Part shown: positions 24,196-32,040 of the stretch, in pieces
Layout of the letters: every line of letters begins with the position of its first letter
How positions within the stretch are numbered: position 1 is the stretch's first letter
Assembly (NCBI GenBank): GCA_003171315.1
Contig: PMYE01000129.1
Span: 1 to 35,168, forward strand
DNA from: Acidobacteriaceae bacterium
Lineage (GTDB): Bacteria; Acidobacteriota; Terriglobia; Terriglobales; Acidobacteriaceae
Direction of reading: 5' to 3'
DNA: 35,168 nucleotides
Made by a program: the position numbers and the translations under genes
Notes under the pieces: model-generated
The model's input: the letters and a program-made list of their open reading frames with translations, nothing else
Database searches by the model: none
Told to the model about the DNA's origin: nothing

Positions 24196-25845
24196 TTACG
24201 GCTGCGAGGCTGCGCCCAGTGTTTCCGCGGCGCGGGCCTGCGCCTTTTCAGCGAGGACCTTGTGAGCGTTATCCTCGAGGGCCTGGGCTTCCGGCATGTA
24301 GCCGAGCGCCTTCTGGATCATGGGATCCCAGTCGGCGATGACGCGCAGGCCGGCGAGCTGGCCGAATTGGATGGTGATGATATCCTTCTTGATTTGCGCC
24401 TTGAGCCAGTCCGTGCAACCGTTCAGGTCGGCTTCGGTCCAGTCAATGTCCTGGCTGGTGAGGAACTTCTTGAAGTCGGCCAGGACGGCGTCGTCGACCT
24501 GGAAGTTCTTGTCTACGGTGTGCGTGGCCACGTAAACCGGCGCGAAGCGGAAGAAGACGTCCTTATAGTCGAGCTCGTCCTGGAAGCGAGCGGTCTTGGG
24601 CGACTCGATCTTTTCGTCGGGCGTGATGCCGCCGCCGCCGTAAACGGTGCGGCCCGAGTCAGTGAGCTTGACCTCGCGGTTACTGGAGTCGGAAGAGGGC
24701 CCGCCGCCGGCGTGATTGTAGTAGTCGTAGAGCGAAACCCCCTGGTAATTGCGCTGAATCAGACGGCCGGAGGGCGTGTAGTAGTGATAGGTGGTGAGGG
24801 CGAGGCCAGTGTCCTCGCTGAGGTTGTAGACGGTCTGCACCAGGCCTTTGCCGAAGGTGGTTTCGCCCACGATGAGGGCGCGGTCGTGGTCCTGCAACGC
24901 GCCGGAGACGATCTCCGCGGCGGAGGCAGTACCGCGGTTGACCAGCACAACGATGGGAAAGGTTTTGCCGCCGTTGCCGTGGGTGGCCACGTAGTTCTGA
25001 TCCGAGTAGGCGCGGCCGCGCTGGGTGACGATGGTTTGGCCCTTGGCGAGCAGGCGGTCGCAGACGTCCACGGCCTGGCTTAGCAGGCCGCCGGGATTCT
25101 CGCGCAGATCGAGGACCAGGCCCTTCAGGTCGCCAAAGCTATTGATGGCGTCGTCCATCTCGTCGCCGGTGGTTTCCTGGAACTCCGTGAGATGGATGTA
25201 GCCGATGCCGGGGCGGATCTCGAACTTGAGATCGATGGAGGGGTGGGGAATCTCGTCGCGGACGAGGTCGAAGATCAGCGGCTTGGTCTGGCCGTAGCGA
25301 ACCATCGAGACCTGGACGTGCGTGCCCTTGGGGCCTTTGAGCGCCTTGGCTACCTGATCAGCGGACCAGCCGTCAGCGGATTTTCCGTCGATCGCGGCAA
25401 TCAGGTCGCCGGGGTGGATGCCGGCGCGGTAGGAGGGCGTGTCCTCATACGGGGTCACGACATAAACGTTGGTCTTGCCGCCGTCGTTTTGCTGCCGGAT
25501 GATCATGCCCACTCCATAGTAGTGGCCGCGCTGGTCTTCGCGCAGGCGGGCGTAGGCCTTGGGATCGTAGAAATGCGAGTGCGGGTCGAGGACCTGCAAC
25601 ATGCCCGGGATGGCGCCGTCGTAAACGGCGTCATCGGCTTTGTCGGAAGTGATGGGCTCGGCGTAGTTCTGCTCCACGACCGCGTAGACATCGGTGAAGG
25701 ATTTCAGGCTGTCGCGGAGCTGGCTCTCATCCTGCGAGGCTTGAGCGCCCACGCGGCGCTCGAGAACGGCGCCGGCCACGGCGCAGACGGCGAAAAAGAG
25801 GGTAATGGCGAACAGTGCGCGGCGCGCACGGGGGGTCATAGACAA
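24196..25845 (-). CDS. S41-family C-terminal processing peptidase (CtpA-like)
   Basis: The 549-residue exported protease has an N-terminal signal anchor (about 10-30), a PDZ domain (about 105-195, YYGVGMIIRQQ to VSMVRYGQ), and an S41 protease core. The catalytic pair is Ser308 in NRGTASAAEIVSG and Lys333 in ETTFGKGLVQ. Such enzymes cut unstructured C-termini of envelope proteins; the PDZ domain senses the substrate tail. The C-terminal extension beyond about 470 (helical, ending EKAQARAAETLGAASQP) is longer than in CtpA of E. coli-type minimal forms. It is divergent from the SurA/PpiC gene, both being periplasmic protein-quality genes. Confidence 0.94.
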   Translation of the reverse strand: MSMTPRARRALFAITLFFAVCAVAGAVLERRVGAQASQDESQLRDSLKSFTDVYAVVEQNYAEPITSDKADDAVYDGAIPGMLQVLDPHSHFYDPKAYARLREDQRGHYYGVGMIIRQQNDGGKTNVYVVTPYEDTPSYRAGIHPGDLIAAIDGKSADGWSADQVAKALKGPKGTHVQVSMVRYGQTKPLIFDLVRDEIPHPSIDLKFEIRPGIGYIHLTEFQETTGDEMDDAINSFGDLKGLVLDLRENPGGLLSQAVDVCDRLLAKGQTIVTQRGRAYSDQNYVATHGNGGKTFPIVVLVNRGTASAAEIVSGALQDHDRALIVGETTFGKGLVQTVYNLSEDTGLALTTYHYYTPSGRLIQRNYQGVSLYDYYNHAGGGPSSDSSNREVKLTDSGRTVYGGGGITPDEKIESPKTARFQDELDYKDVFFRFAPVYVATHTVDKNFQVDDAVLADFKKFLTSQDIDWTEADLNGCTDWLKAQIKKDIITIQFGQLAGLRVIADWDPMIQKALGYMPEAQALEDNAHKVLAEKAQARAAETLGAASQP

Positions 25846-26235
25846 ACCGAACCTCCGGACGGCAAACGCGCCGTGCGCCTGGCGGCGAACTCCCCCCGCC
25901 CGAGAGCGAATCCACCGGCTGCTGGATCGGCGCTCGATAAAAATTGACCTTGCCCGTTAACGGCAAGGCCGGCGAGATGGAAGAGCCGCTCGCGCTGAGG
26001 CCGCGAGACCGTCTTCGGCTAAAGTATAGCACCGTAGGATTTGACGCGTACGGACCCGGCGCGGTAGCAGAGGGTTGCGGAGCCTATTTGCTGGAACACG
26101 AGGCCCGATGGGCTGGCGAAAGCAGCAGCGGTCGTGCGCCCGCTTTCCGTTTCTGCTCTCCGGGGATTTACAATGGCGTCTATGCATCAGGCGGCAGAGG
26201 ACCACGCGCCAGCCACCCGGCCGGTACCCGATTTT
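25846..26235. other. 390-bp divergent spacer, no gene seen
   Basis: No coding sequence is convincing here; forward frames are open into the PpiC gene but lack family sequence. The spacer must hold promoters for both genes. Candidates are reverse TATACT (26028-26023) toward the S41 gene with no good -35, and forward TTGACG (26041-26046) with weak TAGCAG 18 nt later toward the PpiC gene. Both are weak. Confidence 0.4.
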
Positions 26236-28029
26236 ATGACTTTGAGACTTCATCGCATTTGCGCAGCGCTCGTGGTCGCCACGGCGCTGCTTGTGGCCGC
26301 CAGCCCGGCGCGGGGCCAGGCCAACGAGCCAGGGAGCCCCTATGGCGGGACGACGGTCGAGGACATCATCGCCCGCGTCAACGACCAGATCATCACCCAG
26401 TCGGATTACAACCGTGCGCTGGACGAACAGGACCAGGAGGGGCGGCAGCGCGGCGAATCGATGCAGGAGATGGCGGAGGCGCGCAAGGATCTGCTGCGCA
26501 ACCTGATCGACCAGCAATTGTGGCTCTCAAAGGGCAAGGAACTGGGCATTACCGGCGAGACAGAACTGGTAAAGCGCCTGGACGAGTATCGCAAGCAGTA
26601 CAACCTGGATTCGATGGAGGACCTCGAGAAGGCGGCCAAGGAACAGGGCGTTTCGTTCGAGGACTTCAAGGCCAGCATCCGCAACCAGATCATCACCCAG
26701 GAGGTGATGCGGCAGGAGGTTGGGGAACACATCCAGATCACGCTGGGCGAGGTGGAGCGGTACTACGAGGCGCACAAGCAGGATTATGCGCAGCCGGAAA
26801 GCGTGCGGCTGGGCGAGATTCTCATCTCGATGGGGCAGGCGAACGAGGACGATCCGGCCAAGGTGGCGGCGGCCAAGGCGAAGGCCGACGACATAGAAGC
26901 CAGGCTGCACGCGGGCGGCGACTTTGCGCAGTTGGCGCGGAGCTTCAGCGACGGTTCGACGGCTGCCTCGGGCGGCGATCTGGGGCAGTACAAGCGGGGC
27001 CAACTGCCCAAAGTGCTTGAGGACAAGACATTCGGCCTGAGCGCGGGGCAGTACACCGAACCGATTCTCACGCGGCAGGGCTACATCATTCTGAAAGTGA
27101 TACAACACACTCCGGGCGGGCCACGGCCCTTCAAGGACGTGCAGGAGGACGTGGGGCAGGCGTATTACATGTCGCTAATGGGGCCGGCAATTCGCGAGTA
27201 TGAGAACAAGATGCGCGATGAGGCCTTCATCCAGATCAAGCAGGGATATGTCGACACCGGTGCGACGCCCGCCGAACTGCATTCGAGCATCACGTTCAGC
27301 GCGTACGTGCCGCCGGCGCCCAAGAAGAAGGCTAAGGTGGAGCGGACGCGGTTCCGCGAGAGCACGCACACGTTCCGGCAGAAGCCGGGAGCGGCCGCGC
27401 CGCCAGCGGCGCAGGCCTCGGCGACGGAGACAAACGCAGCGTCAACAACACCGGCGGCGGCCGAGAAAAAGAAGAAGAGCAGAAAGAAGGAAGAAGCCGC
27501 CACAGAGAAGCCCGGCAAGCGAGAAAAGATCCGCTATGGGCAGGCGCCGCGCGAAACGCTGCCCGCCGCCACAAGCAATACGGCCACGGAGAACGCGGGC
27601 GCGCTGCCGGAGACGGCCTCGAGCACGGAGCAGCCGGCCAATCCGCTGGAGCCTACCGCTCCCACACCACAGAAGACCCGGTTCAGCGCTCGCGCGCGAG
27701 CGCCAAAGAAGTCAAAGGCGAGCGGAGGTGAGGCGCAGGCGGGTTCGACAGGGCCTGCGCCACCGGGTGCGGCCGAGGTTGCCGACCAGCAGACACAATC
27801 GGCTCCGCTGGGCATTGCGGGCGACACTTCGAACAAGAAGAAGAAGAAAGCGGCCAACGCCGTCGCGGAGAAGACCCGCCTGGCGAACAAGAAGAAGAGC
27901 CCGGAGGAGTCCCAGCCCAAGCCGGTGCAGCAGCCGACGCCCATTCCTGCCGTGCCCGGAGCGCCTGCGCCTGCCGACCACCCCACGGCGCCCCAGCCTC
28001 AGCCAGACTCACAGCCGACCGGGTTATAG
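26236..28029 (+). CDS. SurA/PpiC-type periplasmic peptidyl-prolyl isomerase with long basic C-terminal tail
   Basis: The 597-residue protein has a signal peptide (LRLHRICAALVVATALLVAA), a SurA-N-like helical domain (about 35-185, starting TTVEDIIARVNDQIITQSDY), a parvulin PPIase domain (about 189-293, VRLGEILISM ... GGDLGQYKRGQLP ... GYIILKVIQHTPG), then a linker. From about residue 363 the tail is low-complexity Ala/Pro/Lys with basic clusters at about 410-432 and 531-557. SurA-like proteins escort outer-membrane proteins; the tail is unusual and might bind anionic cell-wall polymers, but that is inference. I chose ATG 26236; upstream in-frame starts exist at 26134 and 26182. A terminator follows at 28058-28096. 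Confidence 0.93.
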   Translation: MTLRLHRICAALVVATALLVAASPARGQANEPGSPYGGTTVEDIIARVNDQIITQSDYNRALDEQDQEGRQRGESMQEMAEARKDLLRNLIDQQLWLSKGKELGITGETELVKRLDEYRKQYNLDSMEDLEKAAKEQGVSFEDFKASIRNQIITQEVMRQEVGEHIQITLGEVERYYEAHKQDYAQPESVRLGEILISMGQANEDDPAKVAAAKAKADDIEARLHAGGDFAQLARSFSDGSTAASGGDLGQYKRGQLPKVLEDKTFGLSAGQYTEPILTRQGYIILKVIQHTPGGPRPFKDVQEDVGQAYYMSLMGPAIREYENKMRDEAFIQIKQGYVDTGATPAELHSSITFSAYVPPAPKKKAKVERTRFRESTHTFRQKPGAAAPPAAQASATETNAASTTPAAAEKKKKSRKKEEAATEKPGKREKIRYGQAPRETLPAATSNTATENAGALPETASSTEQPANPLEPTAPTPQKTRFSARARAPKKSKASGGEAQAGSTGPAPPGAAEVADQQTQSAPLGIAGDTSNKKKKKAANAVAEKTRLANKKKSPEESQPKPVQQPTPIPAVPGAPAPADHPTAPQPQPDSQPTGL

Positions 28030-28057
28030 CGCCGCGGCTCAGACAAGAGAACAAAGG

Positions 28058-28096
28058 GCGGGCCTGGGAGCTGATTCCCGGGCCCGCGGTGTTTTT
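28058..28096 (+). terminator. Rho-independent terminator after the PpiC gene
   Basis: GCGGGCCTGGGA (28058-28069) pairs with TCCCGGGCCCGC (28076-28087), 12 bp with one T-G wobble, and TTTTT follows at 28092-28096. It starts 29 nt past the stop codon. Confidence 0.9.
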
Positions 28097-28169
28097 GGCG
28101 TGTGTGGGTTTTCGGCCCGGAGTGGGATTTTTGGGCAGGGCAGGCCGATTGCGTTAATCTTTCGGCAGA

Positions 28170-29165
28170 ATGAAAGACATCTACATCGCCGATCTGATGG
28201 GCTTTGACGAGGGAAAGCTCTTCGACAGCTTTTTTCTCGTTCTGGCCAAGCAGCAACGAACCACAAAGCAAAACAAGCCGTACCTGAACCTGATCCTGGG
28301 CGACAAGACCGGGCAAATCGAAGGGCGCGTGTGGGATCCAGGCGACCCGCGCATCGCCAGAGATTTCGAGCGCGGCGATCTGGTGAAGGCGCGCGGCAGC
28401 GTTTCGAAGTACGAGGATCGTACGCAAGTGAAGGTGGATCAACTGCGCAAGGCGCACGAGGGCGAGGCGGACAGGATGGACATGCTGCCCGCGACCACGC
28501 GCGACGTGGTCGAGCTGTGGGCCGCGCTCGAGGCGAGCGTCGCCAGCCTTACGAATCCCGACCTGAAGCGGCTGCTTGAAACGGTGCTTGCCGATCCGGC
28601 GATGGCGCAGGCGTACCGCGAAGCGCCGGCGGCGCGGCAGCTCCATCACGCGTGGCTGGGAGGGCTGCTGGAACACGTGGTGAGCCTGCTGGGGTTGGCC
28701 GATCGCGTGGCGGCGCATTATCCCATGCTCGACCGCGATCTGCTCGTCACGGGCGTGGTGTTGCACGATATCGGCAAGATCCGCGAGCTGACGTGGGAGA
28801 CGGGCTTCGACTACACGGTGGAGGGCGTGCTGCTGGGGCACATCCAGATGGGCGTGGACCTGGTGGAGAAGACCATTGCGGGCCTGCCCGGTTTTCCCGA
28901 CCGGCTGCGCACACTGGTGCTGCACATGATCCTGGCGCACCACGGCAAGCTGGAGTTCGGCTCGCCCAAGCTGCCCATGATTCCCGAGGCGCTGGTGCTG
29001 AACTTCCTCGACGATCTGGACGCCAAGATGCAGGCTATGGCCAGCGAGTTCGAGAAGTCGGCGCGGGAGGGCAGAGCGCCGGATGAGATGACGGGGAAGG
29101 TGTGGGCGCTGGATCAGCGGCAGTTGCTGAACACGAGGGCGTGGCTGGGGAAAAGCGGGGAGTAG
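28170..29165 (+). CDS. yhaM: 3'-5' exoribonuclease YhaM-like (OB fold plus HD domain)
   Basis: The 331-residue protein begins with an OB-fold nucleic-acid-binding domain (about 15-95, with FFLVLAKQQRTTKQNKPYL and GQIEGRVWD), then an HD phosphohydrolase domain: GGLLEHVVS (His169), VVLHDIGKI (His199, Asp200), and LAHHGKLEFGSPK. The OB-HD order and the LEHV/HDIGK/HHG set are those of YhaM/CBF1, a 3'-5' exonuclease acting on RNA and single-stranded DNA. It ends 5 nt before the convergent PIN toxin stop-side boundary. The ATG is preceded only by a weak ribosome binding site, and the terminator upstream suggests its own promoter. Confidence 0.92.
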   Translation: MKDIYIADLMGFDEGKLFDSFFLVLAKQQRTTKQNKPYLNLILGDKTGQIEGRVWDPGDPRIARDFERGDLVKARGSVSKYEDRTQVKVDQLRKAHEGEADRMDMLPATTRDVVELWAALEASVASLTNPDLKRLLETVLADPAMAQAYREAPAARQLHHAWLGGLLEHVVSLLGLADRVAAHYPMLDRDLLVTGVVLHDIGKIRELTWETGFDYTVEGVLLGHIQMGVDLVEKTIAGLPGFPDRLRTLVLHMILAHHGKLEFGSPKLPMIPEALVLNFLDDLDAKMQAMASEFEKSAREGRAPDEMTGKVWALDQRQLLNTRAWLGKSGE

Positions 29166-29166
29166 G

Positions 29167-29586
29167 TCAGAATCTGCGCCGGTATTCTTCCGGCGTTTCA
29201 ATGACAAACGCCGTCTGCCCAGCCAGCGCCAGCAGGTCTTCGTCACCGGTCACCAGCAGGCCGGCTTTGCCGCAGTGGGCCAGATCGAGGAAGGGTTGAT
29301 CCTTGGCATCGCGGCAGGAGACCGGGCATTTCTCCGTGGGATCGAATTGCTCGCAGTAGGGAAGGTAGTCGCCCTGCAACTCCAATCGGCGTTCTACGGA
29401 AAGTTGAAATTTAGAATACGCCAGAATGCGTATCAGTTCCGCGACAGTGGCGCGGGAGACAAGCGGAACGCAGGCGTAGTCCCGCCAGTGCAAGCGCAGC
29501 CACGCCAGGCGGCTGGTAGTAAATACAAGGGCTGAAATGACGGTATTCGTGTCGAAGACGACGCGCGGGACTGGCTGCACGGTCAC
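29167..29586 (-). CDS. PIN-domain toxin (second TA module)
   Basis: The 139-residue protein has PIN signatures: RVVFDTNTVISALVF with Asp12, SRATVAELIRIL with the conserved Glu (about 50), CRDAKDQPFLDLA with acidic residues near 92-101, and LLVTGDEDLL. It belongs to the same 'putative toxin, PIN family' group as the protein at 946, although the two differ clearly in sequence. It would be an Mg-dependent RNase. Its start overlaps the AbrB/MazE-type antitoxin stop by 4 nt (29583-29586), giving the usual antitoxin-first order. Its 3' end meets the convergent yhaM stop with 1 nt between. Confidence 0.88.
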   Translation of the reverse strand: MTVQPVPRVVFDTNTVISALVFTTSRLAWLRLHWRDYACVPLVSRATVAELIRILAYSKFQLSVERRLELQGDYLPYCEQFDPTEKCPVSCRDAKDQPFLDLAHCGKAGLLVTGDEDLLALAGQTAFVIETPEEYRRRF

Positions 29587-29807
29587 TCAGTTTCGCGCGC
29601 CCACTTAACGGCGTCGCTCACATCCTGCTCGGTGATTCCAAGTTGAGCGAGATATTCCCGCACCTCGTCGGCCCGGCTGCGCTCGAATGGGCGGAGCGTA
29701 ATGGAGCTTCCGTCGGTGCTGACGTCAAAGTATTCCACTCCTGCGAAAGACTTAACTACCGCCTTGGGCAGGGTGAGTTGGTTTTTAACGGTCAATTTGG
29801 CCAGCAT
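29583..29807 (-). CDS. AbrB/MazE-type antitoxin
   Basis: The 74-residue protein starts MLAKLTVKNQLTLPKAVVKS, the swapped-hairpin AbrB/MazE/SpoVT DNA-binding fold, followed by YFDVSTDGSSITLRPF. The C-terminal part (about 42-74, RADEVREYLAQLGITEQDVS) is a helical toxin-binding tail. I chose ATG 29807, with GGAGGAG eight nt upstream; a TTG at 29822 would add five residues. It should inactivate the PIN toxin and repress the pair. A large inverted repeat lies just upstream (29829-29871). Confidence 0.85.
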   Translation of the reverse strand: MLAKLTVKNQLTLPKAVVKSFAGVEYFDVSTDGSSITLRPFERSRADEVREYLAQLGITEQDVSDAVKWARETE

Positions 29808-29828
29808 GGCGCTCCTCCGCAAGCAAGG

Positions 29829-29871
29829 AAGTAAGGAAACAAGGAAATCTTACTACATTGTTTCCTTACTT
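29829..29871 (-). promoter_or_regulatory. 14-bp inverted repeat between the EVE gene and the antitoxin
   Basis: AAGTAAGGAAACAA (29829-29842) and TTGTTTCCTTACTT (29858-29871) are perfect complements around 15 nt. In the reverse direction the stem starts within the last codons of the EVE gene and ends about 20 nt before the antitoxin ATG. It may be an EVE terminator (no T-run follows), an operator, or an attenuator. Confidence 0.7.
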
Positions 29872-30246
29872 TGCAAACCAATCCCACTGGTCTTTGGTGA
29901 GCGGGACGACGGAGAGGCGGCCGATTATGAGCAGTGGCGAGCGGGCAAAGAGCTTTTCGGCTTTGATTTCAGCGAGCGTCCTGAGGCGCTTGAGGCGCTT
30001 GCCGGCCTTGACGCGGACGATGGGAACCTTGGGATCGGACGCATCGACGCTCAGAACCGTGCCAGTGCCCACGGCGGTACGTTCGTCGCCGGTGTGATAG
30101 AAAATCCACTTCGTTCCCGGCTTCATCTCGCGCAGGTGCTTTACGGCGGTGGGATTCGTGACGCCGTCCCACACGGTTTCGCCGTCGCGCAGCAGGTCGT
30201 CGAAGGAGTAGACACCGGGCTCGGATTTGAAGAGGAAGCAGGGCAT
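29866..30246 (-). CDS. EVE-domain protein
   Basis: The 126-residue protein is a single EVE domain (PUA-like fold): CFLFKSEPGVYSFDDLLRDG at the start, VWDGVTNPTAVKHLREMKPG, FYHTGDERTAVGTGTV and the C-terminal RLSVVPLTKDQWD. The full aromatic cage segments (WDGVxNPxAxxxLR, FYHT) are intact. EVE proteins bind modified bases in DNA or RNA and often accompany restriction or TA genes; their cellular role in bacteria is often unknown. The ATG is at 30246. The product runs in the same direction as the antitoxin-toxin pair and may be cotranscribed with it, though the hairpin between them leaves this open. Confidence 0.93.
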   Translation of the reverse strand: MPCFLFKSEPGVYSFDDLLRDGETVWDGVTNPTAVKHLREMKPGTKWIFYHTGDERTAVGTGTVLSVDASDPKVPIVRVKAGKRLKRLRTLAEIKAEKLFARSPLLIIGRLSVVPLTKDQWDWFAK

Positions 30247-30582
30247 AAACAGTGGTCAGTGGTCAGTGGTCAGTGGTCAGTGAGTTGGATGCTTCAAGAG
30301 GGACAGGACTTCAATCTTCGCACATTCTTAGCAGGTGTTACATTACCATTTCCGGCTGTTTTGGGGTATCGCCCTCAGGGGCTAAAGCCCTTTGTTTTGG
30401 CGCTTTATTTCGGCCCGCGACCCACCCACTACTGGGTGGGTGCCCCGGTCGTGCCCTTGTTACAAAGCTGCTGATGGGCTTCGCTCCCTTGTTCCCTCGC
30501 TCCCTGTTCCCTTGGTCCCTTGGTTCCTTGTTCCATTAGTCCCTTGTTCCCTTAGTCCCTTGGTCCACTGGTTCCTGCTCTT
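30247..30582. repeat. 336-bp spacer of simple and palindromic repeats
   Basis: No gene is seen. The spacer contains four perfect CAGTGGT heptamers plus a diverged fifth (30250-30284), a hairpin GGGCTAAAGCCC (about 30379-30390), and a perfect 9-bp hairpin ACCCACCCA-CTAC-TGGGTGGGT (30420-30441). It also has a degenerate tract of CCCTTGGTTC/CCCTTAGT-like units (30481-30576) ending 7 nt before the response regulator stop. Confidence 0.85.
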
Positions 30583-32040
30583 CTATTCCCTGCCCTTTTT
30601 GCGGATCTCGATGTTGAGGCGCTTGATCTTCTGGTTGAGGGTAGAGAGGGGGATGCGGAACTGCTCGGCGGCTTCGGTCTGGTTCCAATTCGAGCGCTCG
30701 AGCTTTTCCATGATGATGCGGCGCTCGATGACTTCGAGGATGTCGAAGAGCGAGGAGTTGGGGTTGTGCTCGAGGAGCGCGTCCTGGAAGCTGCGTCCGG
30801 TGATGTGTCCGGGGAGGAGCTCGGCGCCGATGACGGGGCCGGAGGAAAGGACGACGCCGCGTTCGATGGCGTTCTCAAGCTCGCGCACGTTGCCGGGCCA
30901 GTCGTAATCGATGAGGGCGCGCATGGCGTCGGGCGAGAGTTTGCGCGAGGCGAAGCTGTTCTCGCTGGCGTAGAAGTCGAGGAAGTGCTGGACTAGCAGC
31001 GGAATGTCTTCACGGCGGGCGCGCAAGGGCGGCAGATCGACGGCGATGACGTTGAGGCGGTAGAAGAGATCCTCGCGGAAGCGGCCATCGCGGACGGCCT
31101 GGCGCAGATCGACGTTGGTGGCGGCAAGAATGCGCACGTCCACCTGGATCTCCTGAATGCCGCCGAGGTGCATGAAGCGCTTGTCCTGCAGCACGCGCAG
31201 AATCTTGGACTGCGTGTCGAGGCCCATGGTGGCGATCTCGTCGAGGAAGAGCGTGCCGCCGTTGGCCACCTCGAAGAGGCCTTTCTTGGAGGCAATGGCC
31301 GACGTGAAGGCGCCCTTGACGTGCCCGAAGAGCGTGGACTCGAGCAGCTCGGAGGGCATAGCGCCGGTGTTGATGGGGACAAAAGGCTTGTCGCGGCGCG
31401 GCGAGTTGGCATGGATGGCCTTGGCGATGATCTCCTTGCCGGTGCCGCTCTCGCCCTGAATGAGGACGGTGGAGCGGCTGGGGGCGACCTGCGCCACCAG
31501 GTCGAAGACTTTCAGCATGGACTCGCTTTTGCCCACGATGTTGGAGAAGTTATAGCGCTGCTTGAGGGTGCGCTTGAGTTGAAGGTTTTCCTCCTCGGCG
31601 CGGCGGCGGGCCACGGCGGAGCGAATGTCGGCGAGCAGCTTCTCGTTGTCCCAGGGCTTCTGGATGAAGTTCTCCGCGCCGGCGCGGATGGCCTCGACGA
31701 CGTTATCCACGGTGCCGTAGGCGGTGATCATGATAATGGGCAGATCGGGCTGCCGCTCCTTGAATTGCGGCAGGAGCTCGAGGCCGCTCTGGCCTGGCAA
31801 GGCGAGGTCGAGCAGGACCAGGTCGAAGGCCGACTGATCGAGCAGGCGCAGTCCTTCCTCGCCGTTGGCCGCGGTTTGAACGGCGTAGTTTTCGAGTGAA
31901 AGCAACACTTCCAGCGATTCCCGGATGCCGGCCTCATCATCGACCACAAGGATGGAGGCCGCGGGGACAGCGCCGTCGCTTGCCGGGGCCGAAACCGGCA
32001 CGTTCATGGGCAATGTATCCTCTGCTACGCGCTCAGGCAT
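30583..32040 (-). CDS. NtrC-type sigma-54-dependent response regulator
   Basis: The 485-residue protein has a receiver domain (about 28-145, phosphoacceptor Asp78 in LLDLALPG, Lys128), a sigma-54 AAA+ domain (about 165-395) with Walker A GESGTGKE (196-203) and Walker B GGTLFLDEI, and a Fis-type HTH at the C-terminus (QTEAAEQFRIPLSTLNQKIKR). The sigma-54 contact loop reads GAFTSA (243-248) instead of the classical GAFTGA. Phosphorylation would drive ATP-dependent opening of sigma-54 promoters. The ATG at codon 12 is an alternative start. It overlaps the kinase gene stop by 8 nt, so the kinase at 32033 is its cognate partner. Confidence 0.95.
   Translation of the reverse strand: MPERVAEDTLPMNVPVSAPASDGAVPAASILVVDDEAGIRESLEVLLSLENYAVQTAANGEEGLRLLDQSAFDLVLLDLALPGQSGLELLPQFKERQPDLPIIMITAYGTVDNVVEAIRAGAENFIQKPWDNEKLLADIRSAVARRRAEEENLQLKRTLKQRYNFSNIVGKSESMLKVFDLVAQVAPSRSTVLIQGESGTGKEIIAKAIHANSPRRDKPFVPINTGAMPSELLESTLFGHVKGAFTSAIASKKGLFEVANGGTLFLDEIATMGLDTQSKILRVLQDKRFMHLGGIQEIQVDVRILAATNVDLRQAVRDGRFREDLFYRLNVIAVDLPPLRARREDIPLLVQHFLDFYASENSFASRKLSPDAMRALIDYDWPGNVRELENAIERGVVLSSGPVIGAELLPGHITGRSFQDALLEHNPNSSLFDILEVIERRIIMEKLERSNWNQTEAAEQFRIPLSTLNQKIKRLNIEIRKKGRE

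Noticed and set aside
24172-25083. 303-codon forward open frame
   Set aside because: Antisense to the S41 peptidase, whose catalytic motifs are clear in the reverse frame.
25944-27020. 358-codon forward open frame
   Set aside because: Gly/Arg-rich shadow frame over the start of the PpiC gene, no family match.
30250-30284. Possible CRISPR array
   Set aside because: The unit is only 7 bp and directly tandem, with no spacers and no cas genes.
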